From Occallatibacter riparius (lineage in GTDB: Bacteria > Acidobacteriota > Terriglobia > Terriglobales > Acidobacteriaceae): 64,000 nucleotides of DNA. Of the stretch, positions 18,698 through 27,535 are shown in pieces. The stretch is taken from contig NZ_CP093313.1 in assembly GCF_025264625.1 (NCBI RefSeq), positions 6,572,001-6,636,000 of the forward strand, written 5' to 3'. The number at the start of each line of letters is the position of its first letter. Position 1 is the stretch's first letter. The position numbers and the translations under genes are program-made. The notes beneath the pieces are model-generated. The model ran no database searches. It was not told the origin of the DNA and was given only the letters and a program-made list of their open reading frames with translations.

Positions 18698-19921
18698 ATG
18701 AAATTCATCGGATTCGCAATGCTTCTCGCCACAAGTCTCTGCTTTGCCCAGGACTCGGCCGACTTCAAGCCCGCCACTTCGAATGTCCTGGATGCCCAAT
18801 ACCCTCAAGTCGACAGTTCCTCGCGCGTACAGATCCGCTTCAAGGCCCCCGATGCGACTAAAGTGAAGCTCAATTTCTGGAGCGGGCCCAAGGCTGACAT
18901 GGAAAAGCAAGCCGACGGGTTCTGGACGTTTACCACGCCCGCGATGGCTCCGGGACTGCACTACTACACGATCAATGTTGATGGCGCGGAGGTCAGCGAT
19001 CCCGCCAGCACGGCATACTTCGGCGGCAGCAAATGGGCCAGCGCCGTGGAAGTTCCCGAGGCCGGAGCCGACTACTATCTGCCGAAAGACGTTCCCCACG
19101 GGCAGGTGCGCCAAGTCTGGTACCACTCCAGCGTGACCGGCGCCTGGCGGGACGCATTCGTATACCTGCCGCCTGATTACGACAACTCAAAAGCGCGGTA
19201 TCCGGTGCTGTACCTTCAGCACGGAGGCGGGGAAGATGAGACTGGATGGGTCCGTCAGGGCAAAGCCAATTTCATCCTCGATAACCTGATTGCCGGCGGA
19301 AATACCAAGCCCATGATCATCGTGATGGCCAATGGCTACGCGACACGTGCCGGGTACGTCGTTCCCGACCTCACGGGAAAGCCATTTGGATCGCCGGAGT
19401 TCATGAAGGTGATGCAGGAGCGAATGGGCGCATTCGAAGACGATATGGTTCAGGTGCTCATCCCCTTCATCGACAAGACATTCCGCACGATCTCCGATCG
19501 CGATCATCGCGCCATGGCCGGTCTGTCCATGGGCGGCATGCAAACCTTCCAGGTCACCTTCGATCATCTCGACATGTTCTCGTATATCGGCGGTTTTAGT
19601 GGCGCCGCGAACGTCTTCGCAATGGGCAACAACAAGTTCGACACGAAGACAGCCTTCAATGGCGCAATGGCCGATCCTGCGGCTTTCGCCAAACGCGTGC
19701 ACCTGCTCTGGATCGGCGTTGGAACCAAGGAGCCTGAACGAATGAAGACCGGGCTGGAGGCCTTGCACACAGCGCTCGATGAAGGAAAGATCCAGCACGT
19801 CTTTTACGAGTCACCCGGCACCGATCACGAGTGGCAGACGTGGCGTCGCGATCTGAAGGACTTCGCGCCGCGCCTGTTCCAGTCCTCCGGACAGCAATCA
19901 GCTGCCGCTCATGGGATGTAG
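18698..19921 (+). CDS. Exported CBM48-like / esterase-D fold esterase (feruloyl or acetyl-xylan type)
   Basis: A 407-residue protein from the ATG at 18698 (GGAGA 8 bases upstream). The Sec signal is residues 1-18. An N-terminal CBM48/E-set-like domain (about 35-110, VQIRFKAPDATKVKLNFWSG) precedes an esterase-D domain with Ser277 in AGLSMGG and a C-terminal His in SPGTDHEW. The CBM48-esterase pairing is typical of Fae1-like feruloyl esterases from xylan-degrading bacteria. The gene is divergent from the GH51 operon, and the roughly 280-base gap probably carries shared control sites. Confidence 0.88.
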   Translation: MKFIGFAMLLATSLCFAQDSADFKPATSNVLDAQYPQVDSSSRVQIRFKAPDATKVKLNFWSGPKADMEKQADGFWTFTTPAMAPGLHYYTINVDGAEVSDPASTAYFGGSKWASAVEVPEAGADYYLPKDVPHGQVRQVWYHSSVTGAWRDAFVYLPPDYDNSKARYPVLYLQHGGGEDETGWVRQGKANFILDNLIAGGNTKPMIIVMANGYATRAGYVVPDLTGKPFGSPEFMKVMQERMGAFEDDMVQVLIPFIDKTFRTISDRDHRAMAGLSMGGMQTFQVTFDHLDMFSYIGGFSGAANVFAMGNNKFDTKTAFNGAMADPAAFAKRVHLLWIGVGTKEPERMKTGLEALHTALDEGKIQHVFYESPGTDHEWQTWRRDLKDFAPRLFQSSGQQSAAAHGM

Positions 19922-20102
19922 ACTGATCGCGCAGTTGTTTCCCTGCAACCATCACGATAATCCGCACGACTGTGCTGGTTTACTGCGGGGCTGTGGCTAG
20001 ACCCACAGCCCTCGCACTCCAAGCCCCAAGCAGACGCACATAATGAGCGCCATAGGTCGGCCTGCGACAGTCCGCCAGTGATGCTTCCAAGCCGCACAAG
20101 TG

Positions 20103-20531
20103 TCACTTCGGCCGGATTTCATCCAGTTCCGGAAGCAGAATTACGCTTTCCTGCTCATGCGGATCGGTCCGCGCAATCACCGCCACCACAGGTTCCGTCT
20201 GGCTTGGGTTATACGGCAGGTGCGGCGTATCGGCGGGGATGTACAGAAAATTCCCCGGCTCGACAACCACATGATTCTCCAGCCGTTCCCCGTACCACAT
20301 GCAAGACGTGCCGCTGAGCGCATAGATGGCCGTCTCGTGGGTAGCGTGCTTGTGCGCGAGCGCGCGTCCTCCCGGCGGAATCGTTACTAGCTGCATGTGC
20401 AGCGCCTTCGCGCCCACGGTTTCCGCCGCAATCGCCACGTTGTACTGCAGCCCCTGCTTCCCGATGAAAGCCTCACCCGCGTTAAGCAGCCGGCACACCG
20501 GATCCGTATTCGTAGGCGTATCTATGCCCAT
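20103..20531 (-). CDS. Small cupin-domain protein
   Basis: A 142-residue single-domain cupin. Metal-binding residues are likely in HKHATHETAIYALSG and in FLYIPADTPHLPYN. The start has AAGGAGG 7 bases upstream, a strong ribosome-binding site. No signal peptide is seen. Cupins of this size are sugar or small-molecule binding proteins or metal-dependent enzymes. The stretch up to the HU gene has no other gene, so the context gives no function. Confidence 0.8.
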   Translation of the reverse strand: MGIDTPTNTDPVCRLLNAGEAFIGKQGLQYNVAIAAETVGAKALHMQLVTIPPGGRALAHKHATHETAIYALSGTSCMWYGERLENHVVVEPGNFLYIPADTPHLPYNPSQTEPVVAVIARTDPHEQESVILLPELDEIRPK

Positions 20532-20653
20532 AGCGCCGCCTCCTTATTGGTCGCACAAGGAGATATCCCCGAAAATACGAACGGCGCAGCCATGAGCTAC
20601 GCCGTCGCTGTCCAGGCAAACCTTCCCCGTCCGAGGGATTGGGTGTTTCCAGC

Positions 20654-20950
20654 CTACGAAACCTTGGCTGCCTCCTCAGGATTCACCAGATCCCGCAACT
20701 CCTTGGAAGGCTTGAAGTAAGGCACGCGCTTGGCGGGAACTTCCACGCGCTCGCCGGTCTTGGGATTACGGCCGATTCGGGGATTCCGCTGCCGGATCCG
20801 GAACGATCCGAATCCGCGAATCTCGATCTTGTCCCCGCTCTGCAGCGCTCCAATCACCGACTCAAAGATCGTTTCCACAATAACCTCACCATCCCGGCGC
20901 GTCAGATCGCCTAGGCGGGTCACCTTTTCCACCAGGTCTGCCTTGGTCAT
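20654..20950 (-). CDS. HU/IHF-family DNA-binding protein
   Basis: A 98-residue histone-like protein beginning MTKADLVEKVT. The signature GFGSFRIRQRNPRIGRNPKTG forms the arm region, and the Pro in NPRIGRNPKTG is the DNA-intercalating residue of the family. AGAGG lies just upstream of the ATG at 20950; longer in-frame extensions have no family match. It bends DNA and shapes the nucleoid. The ending VNPEEAAKVS and the arm resemble IHF-beta forms more than HU-alpha, but assigning a subunit is unsafe. Confidence 0.94.
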   Translation of the reverse strand: MTKADLVEKVTRLGDLTRRDGEVIVETIFESVIGALQSGDKIEIRGFGSFRIRQRNPRIGRNPKTGERVEVPAKRVPYFKPSKELRDLVNPEEAAKVS

Positions 20951-21177
20951 TTGTTCCTCTCGACCTCCGCTCTCAGCATACCCAAATTCGGACGGTTTGG
21001 CATAAAAAAAGAAAGCACACAAAATCCGCTTCCCTTTCTGCATCAGTAATTTGCCGCACTTCAACCAGGCAACCAATCAGTACACACCCACCCCCTGCCG
21101 TGCCCATTTATCCTATCCAGAGCCTTAGATTCACTCAGCAACATCGAATAAAGAACGTCTCAGGGAGATCCCATCCG

Positions 21178-21951
21178 ATGCTCGAATACCCGAAGTACAG
21201 CATCGTCATTCCGGCATACAACGAGCGGCTGCGCATCATTGCCACGCTCGACGCCGTAGTGGCCTGCGTGCGCCGGGAGCACTGGGACGCCGAAGTCATT
21301 GTTGTGAATGACGGCTCGACCGATGAAACTGCTGACCTTGTACGCGATTTCATCCGCAATGCGCCGGAAGTCCACCTCATGGAAAATCCCTCCAACCGCG
21401 GCAAAGGCTACAGCGTCCGGAACGGCATCGTCCACGCGCAGGGCAACATTGTCATGTTCACTGACGCCGACCTGTCCGCCCCCATCGACGAAGCCGACCG
21501 CCTCTTCGCCGCTATTGAGAAGGATGGCGCCGACATTGCCATTGGATCGCGCTGGCTCGCAACCAGCCGCCAGACGCACCGCCAGCCGCTCTATCGCCAG
21601 TTCTTCGGCCGCTGCTTCAACGCGCTCACGCGCATGGTGATGCGCCTGCCCTACGCCGACACGCAGTGTGGATTTAAAGCATTTACGCGCGACGCCGCTC
21701 AGACCGTCTTCCAGTTGCAGACCATCGAGCGCTGGGGGTTCGATCCGGAAATCCTCTTCATCGCGCGCAAGCGGCACTTCAAGGTGAAAGAGGTGCCGGT
21801 AAGCTGGGCGCACGACGCCCGCAGCCGCATCAGTTATCTTCGCGACGGCCTCCAAATGCTCAAGGAACTCGCCATCGTGCGCTGGAACGCGCTCCTCGGC
21901 CGCTATGGCAAAGACATCACTGAGGTCGATCGCCCCGAGCTACACAGCTAG
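21178..21951 (+). CDS. GT2 glycosyltransferase, dolichyl/polyprenyl-phosphate glucosyltransferase-like
   Basis: A 257-residue cytoplasmic GT-A protein. It begins YSIVIPAYNERLRI, has the nucleotide-binding VVNDGSTDET, the DxD-like FTDADLSAPI, and the later QCGFKAFTRDAA and ERWGFDPEIL segments typical of DPG-synthase and DPM1-like enzymes. There are no C-terminal membrane helices. The start at 21178 follows GGGAG by about 10 bases. It probably transfers a hexose from a nucleotide sugar to a polyprenyl phosphate for later transfer outside the membrane. The partner flippase and transferase are not in the window. Confidence 0.87.
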   Translation: MLEYPKYSIVIPAYNERLRIIATLDAVVACVRREHWDAEVIVVNDGSTDETADLVRDFIRNAPEVHLMENPSNRGKGYSVRNGIVHAQGNIVMFTDADLSAPIDEADRLFAAIEKDGADIAIGSRWLATSRQTHRQPLYRQFFGRCFNALTRMVMRLPYADTQCGFKAFTRDAAQTVFQLQTIERWGFDPEILFIARKRHFKVKEVPVSWAHDARSRISYLRDGLQMLKELAIVRWNALLGRYGKDITEVDRPELHS

Positions 21952-21975
21952 TGTCGGCATATAGACGGACGCCGC

Positions 21976-22824
21976 TTACTTCCCCAGATTCCCCGCCGTC
22001 ACGTCGATTACCTGCAGATCCGTATCGCGATCCCTCAGCGTCAGCAGGATCTTCCCCGTTCCGTCCGCCACAAAACTCGAGCCCCCATACGTCTGCCCCG
22101 CCCACGGTCCGTGCGTCATCTCACCTACCAGATCCACGCCTGCCATCGGGCACCGCACCAGCGCCGCTCGCCGTTTGACTAGATCCTCCAGCACTTTGGA
22201 GTGCTGCGGCCACTGATCATTCGGCGCAGCCCAGCCATACGGCACCAGCATCAAATCGGGCTTCAGCGCCTTCATGCGATTCACAAACGCATCGCTGAAC
22301 GTGTCCGCACAAATCAGCACGGCAATCCGCCCGAACTCCGTATCCACGACGCCAATATCTTCCGGCTTGCCCTGCGAATACGGCGGGGTCATCAGTTCGG
22401 GCAGCACATTGATCTTGCGATGTTTCCACAGCAGCTTGCCCGTCTTGTCGACCAGAATCGCCGAATCATAGAGCTTGTCCCCTTCCTTCTCGTCGAGTCC
22501 GATGGCGATCATCACATGATGCTGCCGTGCCAGCGCGGCAATGCGCTCGCTATCCTTGCCTGGAATCGGCTCCGCCATCTTATGTGCATCAGGATTCTCC
22601 CACCCAAGAATCGACGACTCCGGGAAGATCGCAATGTCAGCGTGCTTCGCCTCTGCCTGTTCCAGTGCATACTCGATGCGCCGGAAGTTTCCCTCACGAT
22701 CGCCATCGATCGCCAGAATCTGGCAGATCGCCAGACGCACATTGCGCTGAGGCGCGGCCACCGCAGACGAAACAATACCAGCCCACGCCGCAAGAAAGAC
22801 GAATAAACAACTTAGCTTCTTCAT
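21976..22824 (-). CDS. Carbon-nitrogen hydrolase (nitrilase superfamily) with signal peptide
   Basis: A 282-residue protein with the complete nitrilase triad: Glu69 in IFPES, Lys137 in WKHRKINV and Cys172 in LICADTF. The N-terminus (MKKLSCLFVFLAAWAGIVSSAVAA) is a clear Sec signal, which is uncommon for this usually cytoplasmic family. A longer start at 22863 would lie 3 bases after the stop of the acyl-CoA synthetase gene, so the two are probably co-transcribed. It should hydrolyse an amide or nitrile, or carry out amide exchange, in the periplasm. The substrate cannot be told. Confidence 0.85.
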   Translation of the reverse strand: MKKLSCLFVFLAAWAGIVSSAVAAPQRNVRLAICQILAIDGDREGNFRRIEYALEQAEAKHADIAIFPESSILGWENPDAHKMAEPIPGKDSERIAALARQHHVMIAIGLDEKEGDKLYDSAILVDKTGKLLWKHRKINVLPELMTPPYSQGKPEDIGVVDTEFGRIAVLICADTFSDAFVNRMKALKPDLMLVPYGWAAPNDQWPQHSKVLEDLVKRRAALVRCPMAGVDLVGEMTHGPWAGQTYGGSSFVADGTGKILLTLRDRDTDLQVIDVTAGNLGK

Positions 22825-22866
22825 CGACACCGAACTATAAACCAGCCGGCCCAAGATTCCCATGCA

Positions 22867-24519
22867 TCACGCAGTTGCTGTCTTCGCCACGTCCTGCAAA
22901 CCGCGCGCCTCGATCTCGAACTCCCGCATCTTGTACTTCTGTATCTTGCCTGACAGCGTCGCCGGAAACTCCGTCACAAATCGAATGTGCTCAGGAATCT
23001 TGTAGTACGCAATCTGCCCTTCGCACCACGCGCGAATCTCCTCCTCCGTCGCCTCCGCGCCCGGCCGTAACCGCACCCACGCCACCACAATCTCTCCCAG
23101 ACGCTCGTGCGGAATCCCCACCACCTGCACTTCGCCCACCTTGGGGTGCGTGTAGAGAAACTCCTCCACCTCGCGCGGATAAATGTTCTCTCCCCCGCGG
23201 ATGATCACGTCGCGCGATCGCCCTGTGATCCGCAGGCAGCCGTCCTCTCGCATCACGCCCAGATCGCCCGTGCGCAGCCACCCATCCGCCTGGATCACCT
23301 TCGCCGTACCTTCCTCGTCGCCGTCATATCCCTTCATCAACGCGTAGCCGCTCACGCAGATTTCACCCTGTTCGCCACGCGGCAGCGTCTCGCCCGTGGC
23401 GGCCGACATCACCTTGATCCCGGTCTGCGGCATCGCCCGTCCTACCGTATTCACGCGCACTTCAATCGAGTCGCCCGCATCGCTCATCGTCACCACCGGA
23501 GACGTCTCGGTTTGCCCATACGCAATCACCAGTTCTCTGATGTGCATCTCGTTGAGCACGCGTTTCATCAGTTCGATAGGACAAGGCGCCCCACTCATCA
23601 TGCCGGTGCGCAGGCCGGTGAGATCGTAGCTCGCAAACTCCGGAACGCCGAACTCCGCCACATACATCGCGGGTACACCGTAGAGGCTCGTAGCGCGCTC
23701 GTGATGCACAGCCTCCAGCGTAGCTTTGGCATCGAAGGTCCAGTTCGGCAGCACAATCGCCGCGCCTGAATTTACCACGCTCATCGTCCCAATTACGCAT
23801 CCGAAGCAGTGAAACAGCGGCACCGGTACAACGATCTTGTCCTGCTCCGTGTAATGAAATCCATGCGCCAGGAATTGCCCGTTGTTCACCACGTTGTGAT
23901 GCGTCAGCATCACCCCCTTGGGGTGCCCAGTCGTTCCGCTGGTGTACTGAATATTCGCAACGTCATCCACCGCAACGCGATCCGGCAGCCGGCCCTCTGC
24001 ATCCAGCAGCGCCGGCCATTCCGGCCCGTCAAAGAAGATCGTGTGCTGCAATTCCAGATCGAGACCGTGCCGCGCCCGATCCAGAATCTCCGCGTAATCC
24101 GCACGCTTATCCCTGTGCCAGAGAAACAGCGCCTTCATACGCGACCTCTGCAGCGTAAAGCTCAGCTCATGCGAGCGATAAGCTGGATTCACGTTCACCA
24201 GTGCCGCGCCCGCTCGCGCACAGCCCATGTGCATCATGATCCATTCAATGCAGTTGGTCGACCAGATCCCCACGCGATCGCCCTGGCGGATCCCCAACGA
24301 CCACAGCCCGCGCGCCACGCGATCCGCCGCCTCGCTCAGTTCGCCCCAGGTCATGCGCGCGTCCTGGTGGCGCGACACCACCGCCGGCCTGTCAGGCCAT
24401 CGCTGTGCATTCCGCCTCAGCAGATCACCGATCGTGAGCCCCAGCAGCGGCCGCGCCGGCCCGCGCGTCTCACTCATCGCCGCGACTCGACCCTCAAGTG
24501 CCATAGATATCGATGCCAT
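22867..24519 (-). CDS. AMP-forming acyl-CoA synthetase (long/medium-chain fatty acid-CoA ligase)
   Basis: A 550-residue adenylate-forming enzyme. The P-loop-like YTSGTTGHPKGVMLTHHN, the YGQTETSP motif, the TGDLGVMREDGCLRITGRSRD hinge region and a C-terminal Lys in SGKIQKYKMRE are all present. It activates a fatty acid with ATP and joins it to CoA. Closest in layout to the FadD/AMP-binding group acting on medium or long chains. An ATG 15 bases further in is also possible as start. Downstream lies the exported nitrilase-fold gene, a pairing for which I know no pathway. Confidence 0.9.
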   Translation of the reverse strand: MASISMALEGRVAAMSETRGPARPLLGLTIGDLLRRNAQRWPDRPAVVSRHQDARMTWGELSEAADRVARGLWSLGIRQGDRVGIWSTNCIEWIMMHMGCARAGAALVNVNPAYRSHELSFTLQRSRMKALFLWHRDKRADYAEILDRARHGLDLELQHTIFFDGPEWPALLDAEGRLPDRVAVDDVANIQYTSGTTGHPKGVMLTHHNVVNNGQFLAHGFHYTEQDKIVVPVPLFHCFGCVIGTMSVVNSGAAIVLPNWTFDAKATLEAVHHERATSLYGVPAMYVAEFGVPEFASYDLTGLRTGMMSGAPCPIELMKRVLNEMHIRELVIAYGQTETSPVVTMSDAGDSIEVRVNTVGRAMPQTGIKVMSAATGETLPRGEQGEICVSGYALMKGYDGDEEGTAKVIQADGWLRTGDLGVMREDGCLRITGRSRDVIIRGGENIYPREVEEFLYTHPKVGEVQVVGIPHERLGEIVVAWVRLRPGAEATEEEIRAWCEGQIAYYKIPEHIRFVTEFPATLSGKIQKYKMREFEIEARGLQDVAKTATA

Positions 24520-24709
24520 CGTTCACGAGTCTACGTGCCACTGTCCATCTCAAAGTGTGATCCAGCCCACACATAGAGCCCCGCCTGTGCCGCCCCGCTT
24601 TAGTCGGCGGCGTAAACTCCTGCATCTGAACCCATGTGAAGCGAAGCCGTCGTTGTCGGATTTGCGACGGCACGTGCCATCGATCATTCAAGCTCGGAAA
24701 CCATCACAC

Positions 24710-25180
24710 ATGAACCTGTCGCATAGAACCATCATCCGAACCGTCGCAATATTCAAGCTGCTCAAAGCAGCGATACTCGTCGCCACCGGCATCGGCATTC
24801 TCAAGCTGATGCACAAAGGCGTGGCGTCCACGCTCCAGCAATGGATCGCGATGATCCACCTCGATCCAGGCGGACGCTTCGTGAGCCGGGCGATCGAGAA
24901 AGCCACTTCCCTGCCTCACGATAAAATCCGCGATCTTGGCATCGTCAGCTTCATCTACGCGGGACTGTTCTTCACTGAAGGCATCGGTCTCTGGATGCTG
25001 AAGCGCTGGGCCGAATGGTTCACGATCCTCATCACCGGTTCCCTGGTGCCCATCGAAGCCTACGAGATCGCACAACGCCCAACCGGCCTGCGCATCATCA
25101 TCCTGGTCATCAACATGGCCGTCTTGGCATACCTGCTGTGGCACATCAAAACAGAGCGGTCGGATCGCAAACGCGTTTAG
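24710..25180 (+). CDS. DUF2127-like membrane protein
   Basis: A 156-residue protein with four predicted membrane segments (about 8-28, 75-95, 100-120, 125-145) and the charged end HIKTERSDRKRV. Sequence character, including IRDLGIVSFIYAGLFFTEGIGLW and PIEAYEI, fits the DUF2127 family of small membrane proteins of unknown function. The ATG at 24710 is the first start outside the divergent acyl-CoA synthetase gene. No strong Shine-Dalgarno is seen. Confidence 0.75.
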   Translation: MNLSHRTIIRTVAIFKLLKAAILVATGIGILKLMHKGVASTLQQWIAMIHLDPGGRFVSRAIEKATSLPHDKIRDLGIVSFIYAGLFFTEGIGLWMLKRWAEWFTILITGSLVPIEAYEIAQRPTGLRIIILVINMAVLAYLLWHIKTERSDRKRV

Positions 25181-25182
25181 GG

Positions 25183-25605
25183 CTAGATGGACTTGGCGCC
25201 TGCCGGAGTGAACGACGACAAGATCCTGACCAGATCTGGACTGAGATGAAGACGCTCCGCCTCGGACGCAAGCAGTTCGGCAGGCTTCGCCGCAGACCTG
25301 AGCAGATACCGTAGATAGGACAATCGCATCAGCCAAATCGCGTGTTCAACTCCCTCTTGTGCACGGATGCGGAACGTCGTCCAGCCGGAATCTGGAACCC
25401 AGCGGTGTTGTTCTGCGAGATTCTGCGCAATTATCCAGTCGTGCACGGGCCGCGGAAACGGGATGTCTACGTCTCCCCAGAAGTGCACGTGGCCAACCTC
25501 CGCCCTCCCGAAGCGGTACTCCCGCGCTGCGAACCGATGGGGATGAACGGAAATCCCTGGCCACGATGAAACCTCGTCTTTGAGTTTTACGGCAGCAATA
25601 GCCAT
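25183..25605 (-). CDS. DUF5519 (luciferase-domain) family protein
   Basis: A 140-residue soluble protein with VSVHPHRFAAREYRFG, GHVHFWGDVDIPFP and WVPDSGWTTFRIR, which fit the DUF5519 or 'luciferase domain' family. The family name comes from a eukaryotic domain; no light-producing activity is implied. The start at 25605 is chosen because GGGAG lies 7 bases upstream, whereas longer starts lack one. It follows the membrane-protein gene by 58 bases on the same strand, so an operon is likely. Confidence 0.78.
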   Translation of the reverse strand: MAIAAVKLKDEVSSWPGISVHPHRFAAREYRFGRAEVGHVHFWGDVDIPFPRPVHDWIIAQNLAEQHRWVPDSGWTTFRIRAQEGVEHAIWLMRLSYLRYLLRSAAKPAELLASEAERLHLSPDLVRILSSFTPAGAKSI

Positions 25606-25663
25606 ACAGACGCTCCCGGATGTCATTTGGAAAAGGTGCGGGGTCCGATCCGAATACTTGCGG

Positions 25664-26230
25664 TCATTGATGACCAGCCTGAGCAGCTGGAACCGCCGAA
25701 CGGCGCCCAAAGGAAACGAACGAGAACAGCAGACCGAGAATCAGGGAACAGGCAACGATAAAGAGCGACCCCCTGAGATTGGGTTTGTCCGCGGTGAGCA
25801 GCATGGTTCCCATCACAATCCAGATTCTCGTGCTCAGTGATATCTTCAGGAACGCGCTACTCGTCAGAGCACGCCATTCAGAAGGATTCATTGATTCGCT
25901 GGCCACGTTCCTTCGAGCCTTGCGCATGCGGCGGCCACTGATAGCCCCCAGTACAGCGAAGATCACGATTCCGAGCACCGCAAGACGTGGCCAGGCGAAA
26001 GACCAGGAGTGCAGGCTCTCTGTAAGATACGCACCTGTGACATAGATGATGACGAGCGATGTGATCGCGGCAATTGCAACGGGCCGCATCATCCCGATCC
26101 AAGGATGAACATCGGACGGGCGCATAGCGCGTCGAAGTTGGAACAGCGTCCAAGCTTCCAAAGTCAACGCAGCGGTGAGGACAAGCACAGCGACTGCATG
26201 GATGAATAGAATCGCGGTATAGAGATTCAT
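25664..26230 (-). CDS. Membrane protein of unknown function
   Basis: A 188-residue protein with four hydrophobic helices (about 4-25, 47-68, 80-97, 155-175) and His10 in the first (LFIHAVAVL), a pattern seen in DUF2269-like membrane proteins. GGAGG stands 5 bases before the ATG at 26230. It sits between an ABM monooxygenase gene and a DUF5519 gene on the same strand. I cannot give a function. Confidence 0.7.
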   Translation of the reverse strand: MNLYTAILFIHAVAVLVLTAALTLEAWTLFQLRRAMRPSDVHPWIGMMRPVAIAAITSLVIIYVTGAYLTESLHSWSFAWPRLAVLGIVIFAVLGAISGRRMRKARRNVASESMNPSEWRALTSSAFLKISLSTRIWIVMGTMLLTADKPNLRGSLFIVACSLILGLLFSFVSFGRRSAVPAAQAGHQ

Positions 26231-26362
26231 TAGCCCCTCCATCGAAGGAATTGTCTTAGGACGTTCGCACTGGTTGCGGACCACCACGCCTCACCCGCCT
26301 GCCTGCGGACATTGCTTCGCCAAACGACAGGCGCGCGCTCGTGACGACCGGAGGAATGCAGC

Positions 26363-26668
26363 CTATTTGAAATCGCCCGTGGTGCGGACCTCCTCATAAA
26401 AGCCCGCAGTCGCCGATTCAACAAAATTGCGGAGAAATGAGACTTGCTGTCGCAGAGCCTGATCCTGCTCATACTCCTTCTGGGCTTCGGCTGATTCGTA
26501 CTGGACCACCCGGACCACGGACTTACCATCGGGGCTCCTATACAAACGGCTGCCTGCGATGCCTTTGGGTAAGACAGTCGACGCAAGGAAGTTGCGATCT
26601 GCTTCCAGGAATTCGTCCATCTTCCCGGGCTTAATGGTAAGCAAGAGTATCTGTGTGACTGGGGTCAT
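26363..26668 (-). CDS. ABM-domain (antibiotic biosynthesis monooxygenase-like) protein
   Basis: A 101-residue ferredoxin-like-fold protein (ILLLTIKPGKMDEFLEADR...GSRLYRSPDGKSVVRVVQYES) typical of small cofactor-free monooxygenases and related stress proteins. AGGAGG stands 6 bases before the ATG. It leads the minus-strand set that continues with the membrane protein and DUF5519 genes and lies beside the TetR/NmrA-like pair. Quinone or other small-molecule oxidation is possible, not shown. Confidence 0.82.
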   Translation of the reverse strand: MTPVTQILLLTIKPGKMDEFLEADRNFLASTVLPKGIAGSRLYRSPDGKSVVRVVQYESAEAQKEYEQDQALRQQVSFLRNFVESATAGFYEEVRTTGDFK

Positions 26669-26791
26669 GCGTTTCCTCCTGAGTTAATTGAGTGATTAAG
26701 CTGAAGCCTGACGAGAGGTTCGTGACCTTACATGACGTTGAATTTCGTCATGGGGATCTCGGTCCCCATGTGTGCGCAAGTGCGGCCATGC

Positions 26792-27448
26792 CTATGGCAT
26801 CTTGGTGTACGCAACACCGACCACTTGCCGGATATGAGCTGGGCTTTCCAGCTCGTTGAGCATGAAGTGAGCCACGTCTGCCCGGCTTATGATCGCGTTC
26901 GCGCCCGCACCTTTCGGCAGGTGGTCGACTGCGAGCCCGTAGCGCTCTCTCCGCGGACCGTTCGTCAGGCGTGGTGGACGGACGATCGTCCAGTCAAGAC
27001 CGCTAGCCTTCACAATGCGTTCCATTTCAGCTGAGTCATCCGCCACATTGCGCAGAAGCGTGTTGCGTAGCAGACGGCCGAACACTCCGATGTCGGGGAA
27101 AAGCGCAGCGACTCCGACGATAATGAGGCGGCGCACGCCTGCGGTCTGCATCGCCGCCACGGTCGTCCTGGCGCCGTCGCTGGTGATTGTGTTGCGCGCA
27201 GGCCCCGGGGGCCCCAGCGTCGACAACACAGCATCGTGACCCGCAATCGCAGCGCTTATCGCATCCGTGTCACGAACATCGCCCCGAATCACGGTCAATC
27301 CGTCGCGTGCTCCGCCTAGTTTTTGCGGAGAACGGAGGAACGCGGTCACCTGGTGGTGCCGTTCCAGTGCTTGATCCACTAGCTGCCGCCCGATGCCGCC
27401 AGTGGCGCCAAGAACGAAGAGACGCATCGAGCGATTAGTGCTTGTCAT
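26792..27448 (-). CDS. NmrA-like NAD(P)-binding oxidoreductase (atypical SDR)
   Basis: A 218-residue Rossmann protein. The nucleotide loop is VLGATGGIGRQLVDQAL, then VIRGDVRDTDAISAAIAGHD and GARTTVAAMQTAGVRRLIIVG follow, as in NmrA/HSCARG-like atypical SDRs. The usual SDR Tyr-x3-Lys is not evident. GGGGG precedes the ATG by 9 bases. The gene is divergent from a TetR regulator across 87 bases, the standard layout for a repressor controlling its neighbour. Confidence 0.87.
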   Translation of the reverse strand: MTSTNRSMRLFVLGATGGIGRQLVDQALERHHQVTAFLRSPQKLGGARDGLTVIRGDVRDTDAISAAIAGHDAVLSTLGPPGPARNTITSDGARTTVAAMQTAGVRRLIIVGVAALFPDIGVFGRLLRNTLLRNVADDSAEMERIVKASGLDWTIVRPPRLTNGPRRERYGLAVDHLPKGAGANAIISRADVAHFMLNELESPAHIRQVVGVAYTKMP

Positions 27449-27499
27449 GATCGTTGACCCCCATTGAGCTTCCGCACTCTTTCATATCCGATAGAGATG

Positions 27500-27517
27500 A
27501 CTCTAATCAATATGAGT
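27500..27517. promoter_or_regulatory. Imperfect palindrome between the TetR and NmrA-like genes, putative TetR operator
   Basis: ACTCTAATCAATATGAGT is an imperfect dyad (6 of 8 half-site positions symmetric). On the minus strand it overlaps a possible -35 (TTGATT) for the oxidoreductase gene, with TATGAA 18 bases further. Binding here would silence both genes. Confidence 0.35.
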
Positions 27518-27535
27518 TGCTAAACTTTTTTTGGA

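Noticed and set aside
25183..25605. Bioluminescence gene (luciferase domain)
   Set aside because: The DUF5519 name comes from a domain comparison; no substrate or partner for light production is present.
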